A DNA stretch of 64,000 nucleotides from Wolfiporia cocos (lineage: Eukaryota; Basidiomycota; Agaricomycetes; Polyporales; Phaeolaceae): contig JACCLO010000004.1 in assembly GCA_029448655.1 (NCBI GenBank), positions 1,550,001-1,614,000 of the forward strand, given 5' to 3'. Below the pieces are notes generated by a model that saw nothing but the letters and a program-made list of their open reading frames with translations, ran no database searches and was not told the DNA's origin. Positions 46,775 to 56,338 of the stretch are shown one piece after another (position 1 is the stretch's first letter; each line of letters starts with the position of its first letter). The translations under genes were made by a program, and so were the position numbers.

Positions 46775-47362
46775 AATCTTGTCACGGATATGCCCGGGGG
46801 GCTACTGTACATCCCTTTCCTATTGTTGTATGGGCGCCGCTGCACGCGCGCGCGCCCCGCTCACTTTACGTTTCCTCTCGGTCGCGCCCTAGTTACCTCC
46901 AAGATCACCTGACCCAGTAGGCGCGTGCTAGTCAGGCAGCGCGCGTGCCAGGTACTCACATGCTAGGTCACCATATAGTTACATGTTACGTTACTTGTAC
47001 GGTCACGCTTACATTACATGCGCACAGGCCATTACTGTAGGGCAGGCTAGATACTTAGCGTACCAACACCTGTACTTATACTGCAGCGATGGGGGCTTAC
47101 TCCCCCATCTTTGAGATTCTAGTCGTTTGGGCTTAGGCCCCTTTCTTATTTGCGCGTGATGCGTCTCTGCCCCGGGGGCCTCTCTTGCCGCGCTTGACTG
47201 TGTGCCGCCACCTTACGTCGCCGTTAGGAGTCCTCGGGTTGGTGCTGCCCTTGGTACAGCCGACTCGGTCACCGCTGTCGCGGTCGCACACAAGCCTCGT
47301 TAGGCATGTTAGGATTCCCCTGCAGCGCAGGTCCTCACAAACAGTAAGTTTGTGACAAATCT
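46775..47362. mobile_element. Solo LTR inserted in the element 2 reverse transcriptase
   Basis: The 578-bp sequence 46780-47357 starts TGTCACGGATATG and ends TTTGTGACA. It is flanked by AATCT at 46775-46779 and 47358-47362. The pol frame resumes in register once this insertion and one duplication copy are ignored. It is GC- and CpG-rich, unlike the old repeats at the left end. A 9-bp hairpin (GATGGGGG/CCCCCATC) lies at 47088-47109. It matches neither element 1 nor element 2 LTRs and so represents a third LTR family; orientation was not determined. Confidence 0.93.
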
Positions 47363-49498
47363 CAAGGAAGTCAGATCCTTTCTAGGGTTTGCAAACTTCT
47401 ATCGAAAATTCATCGACCACTACTCAACGCACGCACGACCCCTGGTAGACCTCACAAAAATGGTCACAGGAACGGGGTTCCAGTGGACGGACAAAGAACA
47501 GAGAGCGTTCGACTTCATGAAGCAGGCATTCACGACGGCGCCCGCGCTAGGAACACCAGACAAGGAGAAACCATTCATCCTCAAAACAGATGCATCTCAG
47601 TTCGCCACAGGAGCAGTGCTGAAACACACAGATGAAACAGGGCGAGAACGGCCAGTGGGATATCTCTCACAATCCCTGACATCAACAGAACGGAACTACG
47701 AAATCTACGATCGCGAACTACTCGGAATAGTCCGAGCATTAGAAGAATGGCAGCACCTATTGGAAGGAGCACCACATCGGATCTTGATCCGATGTGATCA
47801 TCAGAACCTGACGTACTGGAGAAGCGCACAGCACCTAAATCGGCGACAAGCGAGATGGCATCTATTCCTTTCGCAATTCGACCTGAAATTGCAGCACGTC
47901 CCCGGAAGGAAACTAGTCATGGCCGACACACTTTCCAGGTTGTATCACCTGGACGAAAGCAACGAAGACAACGAGGGAATCACCATAATTCCAGACGAAC
48001 TCGTCGTCCATGCAATCCAGATCCCGATCATTGATCGAATCAAGAACGCCAACGATCGAGATGAATCTGTGGAACAGGCGATCCGTGCTCTAGGGGGCAC
48101 AGGCGAATTCCCCGCGAGAACCACTGCAGATGAATGGCAACAAACGGATGGAATACTGCTCTACAGGGGCAGGATGTACGTGCCAAGAGACGAGGGCCTT
48201 CGACGGGACGTCATCTCAAAATACCACAACACGATCCCGGCCGGACACCCTGGGATCTGGGGTACAACAGTACAGGTTACGACCCACTTTTGGTGGCCTG
48301 ACATGAGAACAATGATAGCGGAATACGTCCGGGGCTGTGCAATCTGTCAACAGATGAAACCTGATAGGAATCCGCTAAAACCCCCTTTGCAACCAATACC
48401 GACACGGGAAGACGCCCTCCCCTTCTCACAGTGTTCGGTCGATTTTGTCACCGACCTGCCAAGAGTCGGAAAGTATGACTCCATGATGGTGATTGTCGAC
48501 CATGGCCTATCCAAGGCCATCTCTCTCACCCCATGCGACAAAACAATTACAAGCGAAGGGGCTGCAGAAATATTCCATCGAAAGATATATTCACAGTACG
48601 GCATCCCCCGAAAAATCATCTCGGACAGGGGACCACAATTCGCATCAAAACTATTCAGGGAATTATGCAAGCTGCAGGGAACGGAATCAGCAATTAGTAC
48701 GGCGTACCATCCACAGACTGATGGGCAAACGGAAAGGATGAACCAACAGATCGAAGTATACCTTCGCATCTATTGCATGAACGACCCTTTCAAATGGGTA
48801 CAACGACTACCTGACGTCGAATTTGCGCACAACACCAGACGGACTGAAAACCGGCCAGCGCCACTTGAAATAATCCTAGGATACATCCCGAGAGGATTCC
48901 CAGACTATGACAGAGTAGGGAACGTCCCGGCAGCTGTCGACAGGATCAAGAAGATCAAAGAGGCGCAAAAGACGGCATTCATCGCGCATGAATTAGCCCA
49001 GAACAGAATGGCAGGGCGGTTCCTCAGAGAACTGCTGAAGCTTGAGAAAGGGGATAAGGTCTGGCTCGACGCCAAGAACCTAACGATCCCCTATGAATCG
49101 AACAAACTGGCACCAAAAAGAGAAGGACCCTTCACCATCACAGAAAAGATGGGACCCACGACATACCGGCTGCAGTTACCGGCGAATTGGAAAATTCATC
49201 CGGTCTTCCACGCTGCCTTACTAAAACCATTCAAAGAAACAAGGGTACATGGACCCAATTACCTACGGCCGCCACCTGATATCATCAAGGGACAAGAAGA
49301 ATACGAAGTTGAAGCCATCTTGGCTGACAGATGGCAAAGAAAGAAGCATCAATACTTCATCAAGTGGAAAGGCTATGCCACGGCGGACAACTCATGGGAA
49401 GACGAGGCGAACTTGGAGCATTCCAAGGAGTTGATAAAAAGCTACCACCAAATGCGAGTCAGAACAACCCCGGCACTCGAAAGCCGAACAGTAATAAT
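47363..49498 (+). CDS. Element 2 Pol, second part: RNase H, integrase, chromodomain
   Basis: Continues the interrupted pol frame. It begins with the end of the reverse transcriptase (VRSFLGFANFYRKF), then RNase H (TDASQFATGAVL, about 47585; DRELL, about 47710). Integrase follows with an HHCC finger near 48230-48350 and the SVDF, SDRGPQF and DGQTE catalytic segments. A GPF-type segment then leads to a canonical chromodomain at about 49300-49440 (YEVEAILADRW...WKGYATADNSWED), a module that in chromoviruses directs integration to modified histones. The same frame stays open to 50606, but beyond about 49500 another frame looks like the real coding one for much of the way. Confidence 0.92.
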
Positions 49499-50606
49499 AT
49501 GTCGACGACTCGCCACCAACTCCCTCGTCGCGCCACGACCCCCCACAGCGACACGGGTCGCCGGAAAGGACGACCGAGAGGTACGCCGCCGAGGAGGTAC
49601 TCCCCCCAACATCTGCAGATCAGACACGCCCTCCTCTGTTACAGGGCCAAGGGACCTTTTGCTGGCCGAGCTGATGGCTGGACGGCCCTCTTCAACATCG
49701 CGCAGGACCTCACCCACGTTTACAGCTCGTACCAGAACATCACCGAGGACCTCGTCCAAATGGAGGGGCAGATCAGAGCGCAGAGAGAGGGACTCGAGCT
49801 ACTCACCAACAGACTTATCGACCGATTGGCCGCCACTACGACGGCCCGACTACGACACGCACTCAACGACTTCGAGGATCGTGAGCACGTTGCTCCCGAC
49901 CGACCCGAATACGTACCACGACCCGCCCGCTTTTTCACCACCGACGAACGACGCCGAGTTGCACGGCCGTTTAATTTTATGGAACGCGATTGAGTACTAT
50001 TTCCATTGCCTACCGAGACTCAGAGGGCCCGCCGAACAGGAGTTAGAGACCCGGCGCCACGTATTTCTGGTGTGGGAAGCAACAGGTGACGTGAACCACC
50101 AGCACGCCAGGAGAGCCCTAGGGCTACCCCAGCGAGACAGCGAAGAGCAAATAGCACGCCGCCTATTCGACGATCTCCTTCGGTGCAGAGTATTACCCGC
50201 GAGGAGTTTGAGCGAGGTGCGAGGGAGCACGAACGAGACACCGCCTCCCTACCCACATGGGCCGCACGAAACCTCCACCGAGCCGCACACCACTGGAGGT
50301 ACCAACATAACGAATACCTCCGCGATATCCCTTCCCTACGGGTACCAGCGAGGCCCTCACCCGAGCAGCCGTGTTGACAATGTGGTTCCGCTAACCACTG
50401 GATCCTCGACTGCCCCGATTATATTTGCAGAGCTTGTGGGCTCAATCAACCAGGTCATCGCCAGAATGAATGCCGCCAACATTTCGTATGGCGAACTCCT
50501 ACGACCCCGTCCCTCAGCGGGAACGGCGACATCTACAACGAACAGGACGCCGAGGCACTCTGAAGAGGGGAACTTGGAAAATTTGTCAAGGCCGACGAAT
50601 GCCTAG
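49499..50606 (+). pseudogene. Element 2 third frame: unknown protein with two zinc knuckles (broken)
   Basis: Starts with ATG at 49499, MSTTRHQLPRRATTP, a basic Arg/Pro-rich N-terminus. A helical segment follows (DLTHVYSSYQNITEDLV; EGLELLTNRLIDRLA). Coding appears to leave this frame near 49985, runs in the pol frame to about 50195 (IEYYFHCLPRLRGPAEQELE), then returns. That would mean two small indels. The end has two knuckles: C-x2-C-x4-H-x4-C with a TGA (50375-50377) between its first two cysteines, and C-x2-C-x6-H-x4-C directly after it. Another TGA is at 50561-50563. Its role is unknown; nucleic-acid binding is an inference from the knuckles. Confidence 0.6.
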
Positions 50607-50613
50607 GGAGGGG
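50605..50613 (+). promoter_or_regulatory. Element 2 polypurine tract
   Basis: AGGGAGGGG ends four bases before the 3' LTR. Confidence 0.65.
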
Positions 50614-50617
50614 CTGA

Positions 50618-51324
50618 TGTTACAGTTATTTTGACTTTTCGAATATCGACAGAACTCACCACCGGGTGAATACGATACAGGGACTTGTTGCACAACCAGC
50701 CCCCTGGCTACTCGTGATCTTACTGGGCGCATCCCCAGTTGTACTAGTCTATAGGGCTCGTTTCATCTTTGGCAGATCCAACCCTGCCACCGTTTCATGT
50801 TCATCGTTTATTAGCTGATAGATGGCGTTCAACCGCCATCATTCCTATCTATCATCTCAGATATATCACTCCATACTTATCAGACGTTTGAGACTATAGC
50901 GTAGATAGTATCGGTGGCATCTGGGACGGACTTGACCCCTGAAACTTAGCGTAGTATAAAAACTCATGTACTTACCGTCGAGGCTCTTCAGCTCGACCTT
51001 GTTGTATAAACAAGAAGTCTTATACACGTTCTCAAACGTAGGAAACTACGCTCAGTATTTCTCACTCGAGCAATCGAACGACTAAGTCCTCGAAGTGCAC
51101 ACTGACTTCTCGGACTTAGGCGAGTCTTATATTCTATTTGACTCGCACTTGAACAGATTATACCCTCTAACGCGTATTGGATATTAACCGATCTCCTAAG
51201 GACTTCACTTAGGACCCGAAGGCATCTAACGAGTATTTGCCTTGCATACGGCGATGTGCCTACGTGCAGAAGAACGATCTATATTCGCGACTCGAATATA
51301 CGAACGGGTATTCGACCCGTAACA
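50618..51324 (+). repeat. Element 2, 3' LTR
   Basis: 707 bp, about 99.4 percent identical to the 5' LTR (four transitions by my reading). It starts TGTTACAG, where the 5' copy has TGTTACGG. Confidence 0.95.
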
Positions 51325-51405
51325 CTTCGCTTAAGCGCAGTTGCGAGCTAGGTTTGCACGCAGATTAATCTGCTAACTGCGGCAGATTAATCTACTGTGA
51401 CAATA

Positions 51406-51495
51406 AAATGGTACATCCCGGATTCGAACCAAGGACCTTAGCACAGATGAGAATAAGAGCATCGCAGCATAATTAGCCAACTGAGCCATAGTGGC
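51406..51495 (-). repeat. tRNA-like sequence in the left arm of the fold-back element
   Basis: Read on the minus strand it has TGGCTCAGTTGG (A box) and GGTTCGAATCC (B box), then ACCA and a TTTT stretch that could stop RNA polymerase III. It is the inverted counterpart of 51787-51872. Acceptor pairing is poor. CpG sites of the partner are often TpG or CpA here, so this arm is the more decayed one. Confidence 0.5.
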
Positions 51496-51786
51496 AATAG
51501 TTACCCTTGACCAATCAGAATATATATAACGCAAATTTTACACACAAATTCACGAATCATCAAGGCAACTAACTGCTCCAACAAGCATACAGAAATCAAT
51601 GATAGTGGTAGCTTGATTTACCATGCTTGACCTGGAGCAACTCACCATGGGAAAGCTGAATACACTGGAATCACAGGTCTTTAGAGGCAGATTCATTTGT
51701 ATTTGTGTTATGGAAGATGTTAAACTGTGAAAATGAAGTTTACAAAATACTCTATATATTGCTTAAAATGGGGCAGACACTAGTTG

Positions 51787-51872
51787 CACTGTAGCTCAGT
51801 TGGCTAACGTATGCTGCGATGCTGTTATTCCCGTCTGCGCTAAGGTCCTTGGTTCGAATCCGGGATGTGCCA
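51787..51872 (+). repeat. tRNA-like sequence in the right arm of the fold-back element
   Basis: About 86 nt with a good A box (TAGCTCAGTTGG at 51793), an exact B box (GGTTCGAATCC near 51851), a terminal GCCA and TTTT right after. The T arm folds, but only about four of seven acceptor pairs form and the D stem is poor. It is therefore more likely a tRNA-derived sequence than a working tRNA gene. It would be transcribed outward across the arm. Confidence 0.5.
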
Positions 51873-52228
51873 TTTTATTGTCACAGTAGATTAATCTGCC
51901 GCAGTTAGCAGATTAATCTGCGTGCAAACCTAGCTCGCAACTGCGATTTCTTAAGCGAAGGGCAGTTGGCAGATTAAGATAATTGACTGAAGTCCCTCTC
52001 GTCACGGCTAAGCAATTACAGCGACGCATAAGGGCAGTGTATGTCTGCCATCGTGTAGATATTTGTTTTCTGTTCCCATGCCCATTGCCCGAATCTTGGA
52101 TATATATAGCACTGTTCACTGTTCCATTCGCAGCATCTGCGGACAACTCAGCTCTCTGCGAGAGAGTTATACCTCTTTATTACAGCACCACATCTTTCAT
52201 TTCATCGACCAATCAACACTGTTCTTAT

Positions 52229-52990
52229 ATGTCGTTCGCGCGTGGAATATACCATCTATCCGAGAGCCACCCATGGATCAACCCGAGTAGCCCACCACAT
52301 AGTGTTCAAATCAGTAGGTACTATGAACTGGCTTCTTGGGACACATATGTAGGTGATTTATGATGCGAATTGCCGGTTCAGCTTCTGATAACACTCCAAT
52401 AAGGGGAGACGCAGGAGAGAGGTTCCGCAGCGGACGTATGAGTCCAGATCAGGGCCGTTCATCAATTATACAGTCACATTTTCTGCTGGGGGAACATCTG
52501 GAGTACGAATCACGGATATAATAACAGGAAGACTCGATGATCTACAGCGCCAACATGATCCCGTCTTTAAGCATTTTCAGGGGCCTAAAGCGTCCTTTAG
52601 AATCTTAGTATGTTTCACCTTCCGAATTCACGATTTCTACTGATTCATCTATTGATGTACTTAAGTGGCCAGGATACCTGACGGAGTATTCTGATCAGTT
52701 CCATACAAAGACAGGCAAAGGCCGATCGCCATTAACATTGGGGGGATTAGCAAAGGTAGCCGCTCGAGAGACAATCCGCTTCTATCAGGTATATACTACA
52801 TAAACAACCGAACAGAATATATGTGTAGACTCTGATGGTCAACTGGAGGGCTTATGTCTCTGAGTCGTGCTCTGATATGGAGTGGAAGCTCGGTCTCGGG
52901 AGTATTGAGCTAGACCAAATTATACTCGTTGCACTTCATCAAGTGTCTAAAAATAGCATGCAGCCGATCTTCGAGATCAACCAAAATTAA
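52229..52990 (+). CDS. Member D of the seven-copy gene family
   Basis: Four exons with phase-0 introns: 52229-52348, 52404-52607, 52666-52788 and 52829-52990, giving 202 residues. Begins MSFARGIYHLSESHPWI. Exon 2 ends GPKASFRIL. Exon 3 is WPGYLTEYSDQFHTK... and ends LAKVAARETIRFYQ. Exon 4 has DMEWKLGLGSIELDQIILVAL and ends SKNSMQPIFEINQN. It is closest to member A, 40 kb away and on the other strand. No internal stop or frameshift appears with this structure. Function unknown; the third-exon helix and the conserved aromatic and Gln-Pro positions suggest a small folded domain. Confidence 0.8.
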
Positions 52991-55900
52991 CATATTACAC
53001 AGTTGACAAGCTATGCTGCGCAGCAATGGGTGAGCGTCTCATTCTAGTAGGCTGAAGGCTGATTATTTCTAATCAGATATAACCTTCAAGCCATTATACA
53101 TGACACTCCAGTCGGCTTCCAATTTTTGTGACCTCCAGCGCTGCGTCACTGCATATGCGCAACATTGCACAAGACATCGTACCAACGATTCTATCCTCAT
53201 TATATGAGAATGTGTTGCGCAAGATAATTATGATGATCTACTATGATGTTGTGACTTGGTCTTATGACTTAAGTTATAGTATTCCAACGATGACATATGT
53301 TTGATTAGCATTCTTATATTCAACACCGACTGGCATTGATTAGTCAGTCAGATACAATCGTTCACGTTCAATCCTGGAGAGCTGGCATCAGTGTTCAACA
53401 TGAAGGCTGCATGCTCCCCACTTCCGCATCGTGCAGTTGAGCACTCAAATCGCAGCGTAATGTGAGATTTTCTGTGCAGGCGTGTATAGACTTCAACTTC
53501 TGTTCTTAAACCTGAGACATGATATGGCGTGCTACCATCCGAGAGCAATTACGATTTGCGCATGCAGAAACCGCGGAATAATACGGTGATAACTATTGTA
53601 TGTGTATTAGCGGGTACCATAGAGGGTGAAGGAGGGGGAAACGGAGATCGATGATGAGACTATGAATCTGGCTGGCTCATGGGTAAAACAAGGAGTGGCT
53701 GGCTGGCGTTGGCTCCATGGGGTGCTGCCATGCGGCATAGTACGCGAGACCCCAGCACAGTGGCTGGACTTACCGAGTACAGTATATATGGAATGTATTT
53801 TGAGAGTGTCGATGCTTGAATATAAGCATGTATAAGCATATTAAACACATCTGGGCTCGGGGCTTAAATGACCGCCTTGTATGAGCACTGAAGGTAGCCA
53901 ACAAGACTGCGGAGGATTCCAATCAAAGGCAATATCTCTGCCTCTCTGAAGTGGATAGATGCAGAGATTCATAGTGATTGTTCAATGAGGATAAAGTATT
54001 TTCATACCTACACACCTATCTTGTGACCCGACTTACAGCTTGAGACTTAGATAGATATTTTAAGATCGGTGAGCTTCTTATGTCTTGGTCTACATGAGAT
54101 GTTTAACTTCTGTGTGGTGACATTGGGAAATACCGATATCATCAGACACGCCCAGACCCGACCTCGTCCGTATTTCCTAAACAGGCTCGCGCATATAGAT
54201 ACAAGCATTTTCAGTGCCCTCACATAAATGATCAAATATCTCACTCATACACGAGCATTTATTTGGTGCGGCTATCTAAACGCTGCTTGTGCATATGTTT
54301 ATAACATACCGTATGAGCCTATACCAGCAGAGCTTCAACCATTGTTCTACATAGGATAGGTCATTACTACTCATTTCCTCATTGTTTAACTCTCATTGCC
54401 ACCTGTACATCTGTAATCATATCAGATGTAATTGCTGGTAGTCACATGGTACTATGGTCTAAAATCACACGAAATATTTATTGTGAGAACAAAGAGTAGT
54501 CAATCACTGACATTGGCACTCCCCAGAGAAGCTACAGCTGACGAGTGTAATTTACGGGAATAGTTGGCCAACGATCTCAACTGCAGATACCGGATACTTC
54601 TTGTGTGCTGCATATATACACCATAAGAATATGTCATCCTGAGCAACATCCTGTAGCTCTTCAACATCCTGAGGATTGTCTTTCAGCTCAGCAGTTATAC
54701 TTCTGATCATGATGATGAAAGTATCATTGTAAGCTATATAGCTATACGCTCTCAGAGAAGCACACAGTCGCCCAGAATCACATCACAATATCTCTGCATT
54801 GGGGTTATCAACATGCCTGCTACCTCGATGAGGTACAGTAAGCATACAGTAGACAAGTCTCCTCAAAGAAGTATACAATCTGCATCTAGGATCATAGCAG
54901 GAGAGAGGTCGTTTACATCGTTGCATGCTGTCAATCAAAAATTGATCCGCTCAATTGTATCGGGCTATCTGAGGCACTCGTGATGCTGAGGAAGTCATAC
55001 AGAAACGATTGGACTTAGAGGTCAGCGCAACCCATACGCGCAACGTGTGCGTAAGCTTCTATTGCGATCCCAAACCATCTACATTTGCCATATCTCTAAC
55101 ATTCGACTCACTCCTGATAGTCCTCGCTATCGTTTGCGTGAATATCTCTTAACGTGATATGTGCGAGAGATAATATCAGTGTCGACAGTAAGCTGGAGAG
55201 ACGATCACGAGCGATATTATTATCTCTCACAGCCACCCTGTGCTTCCAGTTCTATATCTCGTTATAACATAACTCTGAGAATCAAGCAGTGAACTTTTAT
55301 GATAGATTCTTCTGACACGCATTCAATGGGCCGCAAATTTTTAGAATCAGCGCATCGGAATTCAACACTATTTTTAATCCAATGTCTCAGCGGTAACTTT
55401 CCCGCAGTGCCTTAGGCCTTATCTATCATCGCAAGCTAACGCCATATCAGCATGTGGTGAATATGGCTCTGGTCATGAGGCTCTCACATGCTCATGTGTA
55501 CAGATCATAGGTCCTCAGCGTAGATCATACAAATTATCGCTTTTGGCAGTCGAGCTTGATAATCATGAGAATGGGTCCCTGCCTAGATTCCCTGATCGCA
55601 TTATTTGTGACACAACAGCTAGATTGGGGCAGCATTACGTCTGATAGTGAGCGACGACTTCTACTCGCTTCCGCTCGCCATACTCTGACGCTAAGTTCAA
55701 GTTCAATACAGTAAATAGTCATGTAGATCAGAAGCACTATGCTACCCTGATGGTGAACCATGCTGCTTTGTTAGCTATGTGAAGTCGCTCGTTGTTCCTA
55801 CTATCCTCCTCACACTTGACAGCAGGCGCGCAATCTGGCTCAGGACAGCGCATGAGTCCCGAAGACCTCATCGGTATCAGTAGTCCGATGAAGTCATTGG

Positions 55901-56338
55901 TGTAGCCCAACTCCGTATCAGCTATTGTGGCCCAGAAGCTCGGGCACGCGTGAGACTCTGCATCATTTTCTCACATCTGTCAGGAGGTCTATGAGCATAT
56001 AAGAACGAAAGAGACTAATAACCTTCAATCCCCCACGCTTCACATTACACTCACTAGGACCAAGACTTCATCGACTCAACCCAATGTCGCTCTCTGCCAA
56101 CACATCCACCACTCGCTATGTGCACAACTCAACTGAACATCGTTCACAGCTACACGTCGACATTTTTTGCTGGTCATCTCAATAGTATTGTCTTCATCGA
56201 GCCACAATTATAGCATTCGAAGCAACACTTGAACACCATTCAAGCAGGGTTTAGTCGTAAGTTCGGCATAGATAGCTCCTGATTTTGGCTTATGCGCTAA
56301 TAAAGTGACGCTTCCAAAGCGAACTGTTACATCTCATT
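52991..56338. other. No gene recognised
   Basis: About 3.3 kb of AT-rich DNA with short frames only. A TATA-rich segment near 55980-56100 followed by C/T-rich DNA could belong to the promoter of the next gene. Confidence 0.4.

Larger units (their letters stand above)
42274..51329 (+). mobile_element. Element 2: inactivated Ty3/gypsy chromovirus with target duplications
   Basis: The element proper is 42279-51324. It is flanked by CTTCG at 42274-42278 and 51325-51329. Order: LTR, very short leader (46 nt), Gag, protease, dUTPase, reverse transcriptase, RNase H, integrase, chromodomain, a third frame with zinc knuckles, polypurine tract, LTR. Its LTR, leader length, Gag and dUTPase position differ from element 1, so the two are separate lineages. 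The pol region has three in-frame TGA codons and a solo-LTR insertion, so this copy cannot move unaided. Confidence 0.95.
42243..51991. mobile_element. Fold-back (MITE-like) element with tRNA-like arms, split by element 2
   Basis: The terminus TTCAGTCAATTATCTTAATC at 42243 recurs inverted at the right end (to 51991). The left arm is 42243-42278 plus about 51330-51500. The right arm is 51785-51991. Once element 2 and its target duplication are set aside, each arm is about 207 bp and they are reverse complements with scattered mismatches. The unique middle is about 285 bp, so the element was near 700 bp. A tRNA-like sequence sits at the inner end of each arm, reading outward. No transposase is present and no clear target duplication was found. 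Confidence 0.8.

Noticed and set aside
51787..51872. Functional tRNA gene
   Set aside because: A and B boxes are good, but the acceptor and D stems pair poorly and the sequence is duplicated inverted in a mobile element, so it was called tRNA-like only.
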